Source: an uncultured Oscillospiraceae bacterium (GTDB lineage Bacteria; Bacillota; Clostridia; Oscillospirales; Oscillospiraceae). Taken from it: DNA of 64,000 nt. Each line of letters begins with the position of its first letter. The stretch's first letter is position 1. Shown piece after piece: positions 25,172 through 33,329 of the stretch. The stretch spans positions 20,051 through 84,050 of the forward strand of contig CAJTYO010000007.1 of the NCBI GenBank assembly GCA_910584045.1. The letters are read 5' to 3'. The notes under the pieces were generated by a model. That model was not told the DNA's origin. It did not search any database and saw nothing but the letters and a program-made list of their open reading frames with translations. The translations under genes were made by a program, and so were the position numbers.

Positions 25172-27364
25172 ATGGGCCGAGATCACCCAGTTATTGAGCA
25201 CATTCTGGCATTGATGGAGCTTTTCCCAACCCCGGAGGCGGCGGTTGCGTGCCTTTCCTCCGGCGTCGCGCCGGAGCAGGAAGAACTGCGGGCCGCCTAT
25301 GAGATCATTGATTTTATGGAAGAAGTGCCCGGCGGCTTTCTCATTTACCGCGCAGACGGCGGTGAGGAGATTCTGTACGCTAATCGGGGTCTGCTGCAAA
25401 TTTTTCTGTGTGAAACCCTGGCCGAATTCCGAGAGATGACCGGCGGCTCTTTCCGGGGGATAGTACATCCGGAGGATCTGGAGCAGGTGGAAGAGAGTAT
25501 CCTCCGGCAGATTACCTCCAGCCGGTTTGATCTGGACTATGTGGAATATCGGGTTATCCGCCGGGATGGGGCTGTTCGGTGGATTGAGGACTACGGTCAT
25601 TTCGTCAGCAGCCCCACGGTGGGCGATATCTTCTATGTATTCCTGGTGGACGCAACGGAAAAGAAGGAGCAGCAGCTGCGGGACCAGGAGAGCCGCGAGC
25701 AGAAAATGCAAAATCTGGTGGCGGCCTTCGACCAAGAGAAGCGAAATACCGACCGGGAGCGGGTACAGCAGCTGGAGGTGATCGAGGGCCTGGGCGGCAG
25801 CTACGATTCCATTTTCTATGTAGATATAGAATCCGATGTGATCCAGCCTTATCGCCTCAGCAGCCGAATGGAACGGTTTTTCGACAGCTCCGGCAGGCCC
25901 GTTCCCTACACCGAATGTATAGCGCAGTACGTCCGGGACTGGGTCCATCCGGAGGACCAGGGGCTGGTGATACGGGAAACCACGCTGCCTAATATCCGGC
26001 GTGGACTGGAGGAGGACGGAGCTTACTGTCTCAACTACCGGGTCGTAGACGGGGGAGAGGTGCAGTATCTGCAGATTCGCTTCATCAATGTGGGCCGGGC
26101 GGAGAAGGTCTGCCAGCTGGTGCTCGGCTGCCGCAGGGTTGATGAGGAGCTGCGGCAGGAACGGGAGCAAAAGCGCCTGCTGGAGGAAGCTCTGCAAAAC
26201 GCAAATCTATCCATCGTAGCGAAAAATAGTTTCCTATCTAATATGTCCCATGACATGCGCACCCCGCTGAACGCTATTTTCGGATTTACCGCCCTAGCTC
26301 GGAGCAATCTGACTGACCCGTCGGCAACGGCGGGCTATCTGGACCGGATCGAGTCCGCCAGCCGGCAGCTGCTGGATATGATCGATAAGGTGCTTAAACT
26401 GTCCTGGACGGATTCCAACGAGGCAAAGGCAGAGGAGAGCCCCTGTGAGCTGGGTGCGATTCTGACGGAGGTATACGACTTTCTCCTGCCCCAGGCGCAG
26501 GAGAAGAATATTCAATTCACACTGGACTGCTCCCAGGTCCGCCATGACGCAATTTATGGAGACAAGGAAAAGCTGAACCAGCTGGTGATGTATCTGGCCA
26601 ACAACGCGGTAACCTATACCCAGCCAGGCGGCAGCGTGTCCATTGCCGCTGCGGAGCGGGAGGAGTTGTCCAGAACCTCCTCGGTCTATCAAATCGTTGT
26701 GCGCGATAATGGTGTGGGAATCAGCGAGGAGTTCCTCAAGCAAATTTTTGAACCCTTTACCCGGGAACGGAATACAACCCTCAGCGGGGTCCATGGCGCC
26801 GGGTTGGGGCTGGCTATCGCCAAAAATCTGGCGGATCTGCTGGGCGGCGCGATTGAAGTAACCAGTGCGGTGGGAGAGGGCAGCGTCTTTACGGTCACAC
26901 TGCGCCTGCGCTTCCGTCTGGGAGCGGAGAACGCCAGAAGAGAGGTGGAGGCAGATGAGGTAACCGGTCTCCGTCTGCTGCTGGTGGAGGATAATGAGAT
27001 CAATCAGGAAATTGAGACGGAGATTTTGGCTGGTCAGGGTTTTGTTGTTGACACAGCTTTTGACGGCGCCGCTGCCTTAGAGAAGGTACGCGCCGCCGCC
27101 CCCGGTGCATACGATCTGATCTTGATGGATATCCAAATGCCCGTAATGGACGGGTGGGAGGCTACCCGGGCGATCAGGGCTCTGCCGGATACCGGCAAGG
27201 CAAGCATTCCCATTATAGCTCTGTCGGCCAATGTGTTTGACAGTGATATTCAAAAATCTCTGGACGCAGGGATGGACGCCCATTTGGCCAAGCCTATTGA
27301 TATTCCGGTTTTACTTTGGACTATACGAAAGAGCGTTCTTTCCAGGAGACAGACGAAGTCGTAA
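25172..27364 (+). CDS. PAS-containing hybrid sensor histidine kinase/response regulator
   Basis: 730 residues, no membrane segments, so cytoplasmic. Two PAS-like units lie at about residues 45-165 (GGFLIYRADGGEEILYANRGLLQIF, PEDLEQVEESI, DYVEYRVIRRDGAVRWIEDYGHF) and 205-325. The HisKA box NSFLSNMSHDMRTPLNAIFG follows near 350 with the phospho-accepting His. The HATPase_c part has N, G1 and G2 boxes (YLANNAVTY, DNGVGISEEF, HGAGLGLAIAKNLA). A C-terminal receiver (about 605-720) shows LLLVEDNEINQEI, the phospho-Asp in LILMDIQMPVMDG and the lysine in HLAKPIDI. No output domain or partner gene is adjacent. GAGAGGAGG precedes the ATG. Confidence 0.93.
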   Translation: MGRDHPVIEHILALMELFPTPEAAVACLSSGVAPEQEELRAAYEIIDFMEEVPGGFLIYRADGGEEILYANRGLLQIFLCETLAEFREMTGGSFRGIVHPEDLEQVEESILRQITSSRFDLDYVEYRVIRRDGAVRWIEDYGHFVSSPTVGDIFYVFLVDATEKKEQQLRDQESREQKMQNLVAAFDQEKRNTDRERVQQLEVIEGLGGSYDSIFYVDIESDVIQPYRLSSRMERFFDSSGRPVPYTECIAQYVRDWVHPEDQGLVIRETTLPNIRRGLEEDGAYCLNYRVVDGGEVQYLQIRFINVGRAEKVCQLVLGCRRVDEELRQEREQKRLLEEALQNANLSIVAKNSFLSNMSHDMRTPLNAIFGFTALARSNLTDPSATAGYLDRIESASRQLLDMIDKVLKLSWTDSNEAKAEESPCELGAILTEVYDFLLPQAQEKNIQFTLDCSQVRHDAIYGDKEKLNQLVMYLANNAVTYTQPGGSVSIAAAEREELSRTSSVYQIVVRDNGVGISEEFLKQIFEPFTRERNTTLSGVHGAGLGLAIAKNLADLLGGAIEVTSAVGEGSVFTVTLRLRFRLGAENARREVEADEVTGLRLLLVEDNEINQEIETEILAGQGFVVDTAFDGAAALEKVRAAAPGAYDLILMDIQMPVMDGWEATRAIRALPDTGKASIPIIALSANVFDSDIQKSLDAGMDAHLAKPIDIPVLLWTIRKSVLSRRQTKS

Positions 27365-27395
27365 ATCCAGTAAAAAAGGTGTAAAGCAGTATATT

Positions 27396-27436
27396 AAAAA
27401 TGCAAGAACGGTAACAACCGTTTCTTGCATTTTTTC
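27396..27436 (+). terminator. Terminator after the sensor kinase gene
   Basis: Stem of about 15 bp (AAAAATGCAAGAA-CGG with CCG-TTTCTTGCATTTTTT) with a TAACAA loop and terminal T-run. Confidence 0.88.
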
Positions 27437-28044
27437 AAAAATCGAGTCAAACGGTATATGGCCCTTGGCAGTCTGTGTATGCCCGATTTACCAAATGGAG
27501 AGACAATTGTACTTTGGAAGCCATATTTCACGCATTGCCCTTCGTGGCCCGCGAGGGTGATGGCCCTGCGGAAGCTGTGGAACGCTTTAACGGAACGTTT
27601 CCTGCTTCCAAAATCAAAGACGGAATGTAAAACGAAAACATTTTTGACGCGGCAGCAATGGCCTTTCTGCTTGAACAAAGCATACCTGCATTTCTCGTCA
27701 ACACTTGCGCCATCCCGCCTAAAAGTGTCTGGATGATTTTTAGCTGCTCTGCATTTGCGGCACGGATTCAAACCCTGTATTCACAACCATAGAACGCCAT
27801 GTGGCCAGTCTTTTTCCCGCCATGTTGCGCCGCTTTCCCTTACAATCCTTCATCCCGGTAAGAAAATTTAACGCAAAGTGGCGGAAAAAGCTCCGTCGTT
27901 TGGGCGTTTTTACATTTTTTGAACAAGGCCAAGCTCCTTCTGCGGGATTGTGCGAGTAATGGCAGAAGTGGCGCGTCGGCTTGCTTTTTGCGGGGAAATC
28001 CTGTATAATATTCGGCAGTATCATGAGAATAAGGAGGTACGCCT
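27437..28044. other. Degraded region between kinase and lipoprotein operon
   Basis: No intact gene. Around 27540-27710 one plus frame gives a gene-like segment (GPAEAVERFNGTFPASKIKDG, stop, then IFDAAAMAFLLEQSIPAFLVN) broken by a stop, suggesting a decayed coding sequence of unknown family. The last 30 bp hold the ribosome site of the next gene. Confidence 0.35.
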
Positions 28045-28314
28045 ATGCAGATCATTGTCATCAATGGGCCTGTGCGGGAGGAGGAAGTGAATGCCTGCAT
28101 CCGCCGGATTACCAGAAAATACCCCGCCAGCGCCATTGAGAAACTGATATTGGAGGTCTGCGGGGACTATGTGGACATACGATGTACGCTGTACCGCCGC
28201 AGAGAGCTGCGGAAAATGAGCGGCTACTGCATCAGTGAGCCCAGCACCTGGAACAGCGCCAAATGGGCGGAGCTTCAGGATACGCTGCCCAATCAGTTTG
28301 AGGAGGAATCCTGA
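28045..28314 (+). CDS. Small conserved-looking hypothetical protein (89 aa)
   Basis: The ATG has a perfect AAGGAGG seven to eight bases upstream, and the stop TGA directly abuts the GTG of the next lipoprotein gene, so it is a real, coupled gene. The protein starts MQIIVINGPVREEEVNACIRR, predicted as beta-alpha with a basic/amphipathic middle, and ends in ELRKMSGYCISEPSTWNSAK, with two cysteines in total. No signal peptide or membrane segment. I do not recognise the family. Its tight link to a surface lipoprotein may be regulatory or incidental. Confidence 0.7.
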   Translation: MQIIVINGPVREEEVNACIRRITRKYPASAIEKLILEVCGDYVDIRCTLYRRRELRKMSGYCISEPSTWNSAKWAELQDTLPNQFEEES

Positions 28315-29598
28315 GTGAAAAGGCGAAAAGCATTCCTATACATATGTACGGTGACGCTGGTCCTGTGCCTGCTCTCCGCCTGCGGGAGCGAGGAGCCGGC
28401 GGAGACAAGCTGGAGCGAGGATCAGATGGCCTGGACCGTCTGGTCCAGTCAAGGGGAGGAGGACTGCCAGAGCCTTCGTTTCGGAGAGAAGGACTTCGAG
28501 GACTACCTGGCCGACTACTACGGCGTATCCCCGGAGGACGTGGCGGGCGGGACGGTACTCTATGCGGGCGGGGTCTCCGCCAGCGAGGTGGCTGTATTGC
28601 GCATGACGGAGGAGGCCGACGGGGCGGAGGTGCAGCGGGCACTGGAGGCCTACATCGACAGCCGGTCCGGGGCCTTCGCCGGTTACGCGCCGGAACAGTA
28701 CGCTGTGCTGGAGCAGGCCGACGCTGTGCGCCGGGGACAATACGCGGTGCTGCTGATCTGCCCCGATCAGGAGGCGGCTCTGGCCAGCTTCGATGTGTGC
28801 TTCTCGGGCGCCATGCCGCGGGAGACACCGGACCGCATCGTGTCCGCCACCGAGCCTGAACCTGCGGAGACAAAGCCCCTCCCTGACCCGATTCTGGATA
28901 CCTTCTCTCCGGCAGAGGAGGTAGCGGAGCCAGAGCTCCCGTCGGAGGCTGTGCAGGAGGAGCCTCCGGAGCCCGAGCCCAAACCGGAACCTGATCCGGA
29001 AACAGAACCGGAGGGAGCCTGGGCATATGACAAAACACGCATCCTCGACGCATGGCGCAGCGGGGAGTGGGAGGGCCTGCACAGAAAGGACCTGGCAATT
29101 TTGGAGGCTTGCGATCAGCTGGAGGCTCTGCGGGACGACTCCCTCTCTGATTACCAGCGGGAGCTGGCCCTCCACGACTGGATGGTGGAGTGGGCCGAGT
29201 ACGACCCCGGTGAGCTCAGCAGCGGGCCCATCGGCGAGCCTATGCCGGACAACGATAACCCCTATGGCTTCCTGACCGGCGGAAAGGGCATCTGCCTGGG
29301 CTATGCATCAACCTTCCAGCTGTTTATGGAGATGGCGAACATCGAGTGCGTCACCATCCAGGGGCTGTCCCACCGGGGTACAGTTGATCACGCGTGGAAT
29401 ATGGTGAAGCTGGACGGGGAGTGGTACTGCGTGGACGTAACCTGGGACGACCCGGTGGCCTCCTTCGAGGTGCCCCGCAATATGGCACATAAATATTTCA
29501 ATGTGACCAGCGAATATATGCGCCAGCACGACCACCAGTGGGACGAGACCGGCGTTCCAGAGGCTGAAGGTACCGCCCTGGTCTGGGCGGGGGACTGA
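28315..29598 (+). CDS. Lipoprotein with DUF4358-like and transglutaminase-like domains
   Basis: 427 residues, GTG start directly after the previous stop, with GAGGAGG upstream. Lipobox LLSACGS gives Cys23 as anchor. Residues about 35-170 resemble DUF4358 (EVAVLRMTEEADGAEVQRALEAYI, then QYAVLLICPDQEAALASF). A Pro/Glu linker of about 60 residues follows (PEPEPKPEPDPETEPEG). The C-terminal 180 residues are a transglutaminase-like core with catalytic Cys in GGKGICLGYASTFQLFM, His in GTVDHAWNMVKLDGEWYCVDVTWDDP and the following Asp. Such domains act as cell-surface proteases or crosslinkers. The combination on one lipoprotein is uncommon to my knowledge. Confidence 0.85.
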   Translation: MKRRKAFLYICTVTLVLCLLSACGSEEPAETSWSEDQMAWTVWSSQGEEDCQSLRFGEKDFEDYLADYYGVSPEDVAGGTVLYAGGVSASEVAVLRMTEEADGAEVQRALEAYIDSRSGAFAGYAPEQYAVLEQADAVRRGQYAVLLICPDQEAALASFDVCFSGAMPRETPDRIVSATEPEPAETKPLPDPILDTFSPAEEVAEPELPSEAVQEEPPEPEPKPEPDPETEPEGAWAYDKTRILDAWRSGEWEGLHRKDLAILEACDQLEALRDDSLSDYQRELALHDWMVEWAEYDPGELSSGPIGEPMPDNDNPYGFLTGGKGICLGYASTFQLFMEMANIECVTIQGLSHRGTVDHAWNMVKLDGEWYCVDVTWDDPVASFEVPRNMAHKYFNVTSEYMRQHDHQWDETGVPEAEGTALVWAGD

Positions 29599-29679
29599 AA
29601 AGAGATGGATGATACCCCCTCTTTTCGGGGACACTGGGCAAAATGGGCGAAAAAATCTCTCTGTTCACACAACTTTTAC

Positions 29680-29708
29680 TTGCGTAACGGGCCGCATTCG
29701 AGTATACT
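29680..29708 (+). promoter_or_regulatory. Promoter of the PPIC foldase gene
   Basis: TTGCGT (29680-29685), 17-bp spacer, TATACT (29703-29708). The 110-nt leader carries a GCCGCC/GGCGGC hairpin near 29767-29790. Confidence 0.65.
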
Positions 29709-29819
29709 ATTGTTTGCTGAGCCCAAAGGAGGCTCCTATCCCACGGGTAAATCTCAAAAGCTATCGCCGCCAGTCCCCCTATTCCGGCGGCAGAAAATTT
29801 TGGAAGGAATGAACAACAC

Positions 29820-31304
29820 ATGAGCGCATCCAGAGAAAAGAAAAAGCGTCAGGAATTTTTAGCCAGCGGCGCGGTGGACCCCAAGGCCGCCCGCGCGGCG
29901 GAGCAGAAGGCCGCTGAACGCAGATCCAACATCCTCTACTGCACTGTGGCAGTCATCTTTGTGGTGGTGGCCGCGGCCCTGCTGGTGTACAATTCCGGTA
30001 TCATCCAGCGCAGCCAGACCGCCGTGACCATCGATGGGCAGAAGTATACTGTGCCCCAGGCGGCTTACTACTATCAGCAGGTCTGCAACAACTACGGCTC
30101 CATGTTCGGCCAGGAGTACCTCCAGACTCTGAAGACCCAGTCCTATGACGAGGAGCAGACCTGGGACGACTACTTCAAGAGCGAAGCGATCAACACCATG
30201 AAGTATATCCACGCCGCCACCAAGGCCGCCGCTGAGGCGGGCACCAGTCTGGACAGCGAGGATGAGGCCACCATCAAGGTCAACGTGGATAGCATGAAGT
30301 CTGCCGCCGCCACTGCGGGATACAGCTACGGCGCTTATCTGAAGGCCGTCTACGGTGCCACCATGACGGGGTCTGTGTTCGAGAGCTGCCTGCGGGACCA
30401 GCTGCTGGCGAGCAAGTATGCCAGCAACTACAGCGAGGAGAACTTCGTCTACTCCGAGGATGAAATTCTCGCTTACTACAACGAGAACAAGAACTCCTAT
30501 GACATCGTTGACGGCGAGTACGTCACCGTCAACGGGGCGCCTGAGGCCAAGACTGATGCCGACGGCAACGCCGTGGAGCCCACCGATGAGGAGAAGACCG
30601 CCGCGATGGAGGCTGCCCGGGAAAAGGCTGGGGAGATTCAGGCCGCTGTCAAGGCAGGCGGCAGTCTGGAGGCCCAGGCCGACGGCGAGAGCGTGACCTA
30701 CAGCGGCTCCGTGTCCAGCTCCTCCGGCGTACAGGGAACCTGGTTCTTTGATGAAGCCCGGAAGGCCGGCGATCTGGATGTGATCGAGGATGCCAGCGGC
30801 AGCCGGGTCTATGTGGCGCTGTTCAAGAGCCGGGAGCGCGACGAGGCGCTGGACTACAACGTGCGGCACATCCTGGTGTCCGAGGCGAACCTGGAGCTCC
30901 CCGAGGGCGAGGAGGCCAGCGATGAGCAGATCAAGGCCAAGGCCGATGAGATTCTGGCTGGATGGGACGGCACGGAGGACGGCTTCGCCAAGCTGGCCAA
31001 CGAGTACTCCCAGGACGGCGGCAGCAATACTACCGGCGGTCTGTATGAGAATGTAAACAAGGGCACGATGGTAACAGAATTTGAGAACTGGTGCTATGAG
31101 GACGGCCGCAAGAGCGGTGACACCGGCATCGTCAAGACTAATTATGGATATCATATTATGTACTTTGTGGGCTATGGCGATACCCAGTACTGGCACCAGG
31201 CCTGCGAGAGTGAGCTGCGCAGCGCTGCCTCCGGTGAGTGGCAGCAGAGCCTGATCGACAGCGTCACTGCCGAGCCCGACGAGGCGGGTATGAAGAATAT
31301 CTAA
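29820..31304 (+). CDS. Membrane-anchored peptidylprolyl isomerase (PrsA/SurA-like)
   Basis: 494 residues. A basic cytoplasmic N-terminus (residues 1-35) precedes one transmembrane helix (about 38-58: ILYCTVAVIFVVVAAALLVY); there is no lipobox, unlike classic PrsA. An alpha-helical SurA-N-like chaperone part follows (YTVPQAAYYYQQVCNNYGSMFGQEYL). The PPIC/parvulin domain (about 345-450) has YNVRHILVSE, FAKLANEYSQDGGSNTTGGLYENV and GIVKTNYGYHIMYF. It should assist folding of secreted proteins at the outer membrane face. Coding starts nine bases after GGAAGGA. Its expression neighbours are unrelated. Confidence 0.9.
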   Translation: MSASREKKKRQEFLASGAVDPKAARAAEQKAAERRSNILYCTVAVIFVVVAAALLVYNSGIIQRSQTAVTIDGQKYTVPQAAYYYQQVCNNYGSMFGQEYLQTLKTQSYDEEQTWDDYFKSEAINTMKYIHAATKAAAEAGTSLDSEDEATIKVNVDSMKSAAATAGYSYGAYLKAVYGATMTGSVFESCLRDQLLASKYASNYSEENFVYSEDEILAYYNENKNSYDIVDGEYVTVNGAPEAKTDADGNAVEPTDEEKTAAMEAAREKAGEIQAAVKAGGSLEAQADGESVTYSGSVSSSSGVQGTWFFDEARKAGDLDVIEDASGSRVYVALFKSRERDEALDYNVRHILVSEANLELPEGEEASDEQIKAKADEILAGWDGTEDGFAKLANEYSQDGGSNTTGGLYENVNKGTMVTEFENWCYEDGRKSGDTGIVKTNYGYHIMYFVGYGDTQYWHQACESELRSAASGEWQQSLIDSVTAEPDEAGMKNI

Positions 31305-31315
31305 TCTGTCGCGCA

Positions 31316-31365
31316 AACGGCGGCAACAGCGGTCCCGGAGGCGGCTCCGGGGCCGCTGCCGTTTC
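31316..31365 (+). terminator. Terminator-like hairpin after the foldase gene
   Basis: Long imperfect stem AACGG.GGCA.CAGCGG.CCCGGA with TCCGGG.CCGCTGCCGTT, ending in TTTCATT. Confidence 0.65.
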
Positions 31366-31416
31366 ATTAGCGGTATGTTTGCGAAAAAGGAGTATGTCTA
31401 TATTAGAGGGAGTGCC

Positions 31417-31959
31417 ATGGAGAACAAAATAGTTATAGCAGAGACGGAAAGATTAATTTTAAGAAGATACATAAAAGACGATATACAGGACTTATTTGAA
31501 TATTTAGCGGATGAAGAGGTTGTGAAATACGAACCATATAAGCCGCTAACCCTTGAAGAGGTAAGAGAAAATCTTGACTGGCGCATTGGCACAGACGAAA
31601 TGGTCGCTGTTGAATTGAAGGATTCCCGCAAAATGATTGGGAATGTATATGTGGGCAAGCGTGACTTCGAAGCGCTGGAAATAGGGTATGTATTTAATCG
31701 AACGTATTGGAGACACGGTTACGCGGCTGAAAGCTGCAAGGCTTTAATTGAGCAGGCGTTTTTAAGCGGCGTACATAGGATATATGCGGAATGTGACCCT
31801 GAAAATATGAGTTCGTGGAAATTACTTGAGGCATTAGGATTTCAGCGTGAAGCCCTTTTCAGAAAAAACGTATACTTCTGGAAGAATGAGGTCGGAAAAC
31901 CAATTTGGAAGGATACGTATGTATATGCCAAATTAAATGATACAATTTTTGCCCGGTAA
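31417..31959 (+). CDS. GNAT N-acetyltransferase, RimJ/RimL-like
   Basis: About 180 residues from the ATG at 31417 (GAGGGAG upstream). It shows the RimJ/RimL pattern: TERLILRRYIKDDIQDLFEYLADEEVV, ELKDSRKMIGNVYV, GYVFNRTYWRHGYAAESCKALIEQAF (acetyl-CoA binding), and AECDPENMSSWKLLEALGFQREA. It probably acetylates an amino group of a protein or small molecule; the target is not evident. The gene is clearly AT-rich (codons such as TTA, ATA, AAA dominate) while flanking genes are GC-rich, so recent transfer is likely. Confidence 0.9.
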   Translation: MENKIVIAETERLILRRYIKDDIQDLFEYLADEEVVKYEPYKPLTLEEVRENLDWRIGTDEMVAVELKDSRKMIGNVYVGKRDFEALEIGYVFNRTYWRHGYAAESCKALIEQAFLSGVHRIYAECDPENMSSWKLLEALGFQREALFRKNVYFWKNEVGKPIWKDTYVYAKLNDTIFAR

Positions 31960-32003
31960 CGACCCGGCAGTCAAGAGAGAACGCACTGGAAAGGGGCACC
32001 GTC

Positions 32004-32744
32004 ATGGAAGAGAGATTTTTGCGCAGCGAGATGCTGTTGGGGAGCGAGGCTGCAGAGAAGCTGGCGCGGTCCCACGTGTGTGTGGTGGGTCTGGGCGGCG
32101 TGGGGAGCTGGACGGCGGAGACCCTGGCCCGGGCGGGCGTGGGGGAGCTGACGCTCATTGACCAGGACCTCTATGGAGAGAGCAACATCAACCGGCAGCT
32201 GGGGGCCCTGCACTCCACACTGGGGCGGCCCAAGGCCGAGGTCATGGCGGAGCGGGCGCTGGATATCAACCCGGACTGTAAGGTCCACCCCATCGTGGGC
32301 AAATATGACCGGGGGGAGAACGAGCGGTTCTGGGGGCCCTACGACTGCGTGGCGGACTGCATCGATTTGGTGGCCTGCAAGGTGGACTTGATCTGCCAGG
32401 CCCTGGAGCGGGGCATCCCGATTCTATCCGCCCTGGGCACGGGAAACAAGTTGGACCCAACCCGGCTGGAGGTCACCGATCTGTCCAAGACCTATGGCTG
32501 CCCCCTGGCCCGGGTGATGCGGCGGGAGCTGGGGCGGCGGGGGGTGAAGCACCTGAAGGTGGTGTACAGCCCCGAGGAGCCCGCACCCTGCGCGGCCCTG
32601 GAGGCTCCGCCGCCGGGGCGGCGGAGTGTACCCGGCAGCGTGCCATGGGTGCCCCCGGCGGCGGGGGTGCTGCTGGGCGGGGCGGCGGTTATGGAGCTGA
32701 TCGGCGGGCTGATACCAGAGAGAGAAATCAACGCAGGAACATGA
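32004..32744 (+). CDS. tcdA: tRNA threonylcarbamoyladenosine dehydratase (TcdA family)
   Basis: 246 residues of the E1/ThiF/MoeB superfamily. ATP-binding VCVVGLGGVGSWTAETLARAGVGELTLIDQD near residue 28 is followed by NINRQLGALHSTLGRPK, DCIDLVACKVDLI, GTGNKLDPTRLEVTDLSKTYGCPLARVMRRELGRRG and a C-terminal hydrophobic PGSVPWVPPAAGVLLGGAAV typical of TcdA/CsdL. It dehydrates t6A37 in ANN-reading tRNAs to cyclic ct6A. The next acetyltransferase gene starts 12 bp after the stop. trmO, which methylates the same nucleotide, lies 1.7 kb downstream. Confidence 0.93.
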   Translation: MEERFLRSEMLLGSEAAEKLARSHVCVVGLGGVGSWTAETLARAGVGELTLIDQDLYGESNINRQLGALHSTLGRPKAEVMAERALDINPDCKVHPIVGKYDRGENERFWGPYDCVADCIDLVACKVDLICQALERGIPILSALGTGNKLDPTRLEVTDLSKTYGCPLARVMRRELGRRGVKHLKVVYSPEEPAPCAALEAPPPGRRSVPGSVPWVPPAAGVLLGGAAVMELIGGLIPEREINAGT

Positions 32745-32756
32745 GGAGGATCTATC

Positions 32757-33227
32757 ATGAACATTCGACGGGCTGTTGAGGCCGACATCCCCCGGTTAGG
32801 GGAGCTGCTGTTGCAGGTCTGCCGCGTACACCACGAGGGCCGTCCGGATCTCTTCCGGGAGGACGGACGCAAATACAGCGAAGAGGAGCTGCGAGAGCTG
32901 CTGCAGGACGGGGAGCGGCCTATTCTGGTTGCCGCCGGCGACGGCGGGCGTGTGCTGGGCTACGCTTTCTGCGTCTATCAGCGGCATCGGAACGAGGGTT
33001 CCTTCAATGATATGACCACACTGTATCTGGACGATCTATGCGTGGACGAGTCCTGCCGGGGACAGCACGTGGGACAGGGACTGTATCAGGCGGTGCTGGA
33101 TATGGCCCGGGAGAATGGATGCTACAACGTGACGTTGAATGTGTGGACCTGCAACCCGGGGGCCATGCGGTTTTATGAGTGCTGCGGGCTGAAGCCCCAA
33201 AAGGTTGGGATGGAGGTCATCCTGTAA
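32757..33227 (+). CDS. GNAT family N-acetyltransferase
   Basis: 156 residues. N-terminal IRRAVEADIPRLGELLLQVCRVHHEGRPDLF, central YLDDLCVDESCRGQHVGQGLYQAVLDMARENG with the acetyl-CoA pyrophosphate loop, and NVWTCNPGAMRFYECCGLKPQKVGMEVIL at the end. This is a general GNAT; substrate unknown. It follows tcdA by 12 bp with ATGAGGAGG as ribosome site, so the two are probably co-transcribed. Confidence 0.9.
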   Translation: MNIRRAVEADIPRLGELLLQVCRVHHEGRPDLFREDGRKYSEEELRELLQDGERPILVAAGDGGRVLGYAFCVYQRHRNEGSFNDMTTLYLDDLCVDESCRGQHVGQGLYQAVLDMARENGCYNVTLNVWTCNPGAMRFYECCGLKPQKVGMEVIL

Positions 33228-33256
33228 AAAGGAAACATTTGGCTGTCCTGGACCTC

Positions 33257-33285
33257 TTGGCAAATATTTGCCTGTGGAGTATAAT
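33257..33285 (+). promoter_or_regulatory. Promoter of the DUF3810/trmO pair
   Basis: TTGGCA (33257-33262), 17-bp spacer, consensus TATAAT (33280-33285), 44 bp before the DUF3810 ATG. Confidence 0.75.
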
Positions 33286-33329
33286 GGGATGGAGAGATAT
33301 ATCACCTGTTTTACAGAAGGAGGGGCGGC

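Noticed and set aside
29859..31367. 502-residue ORF antisense to the PPIC foldase
   Set aside because: Low-complexity Leu/Gly/Val translation that mirrors the foldase codons; no start context.
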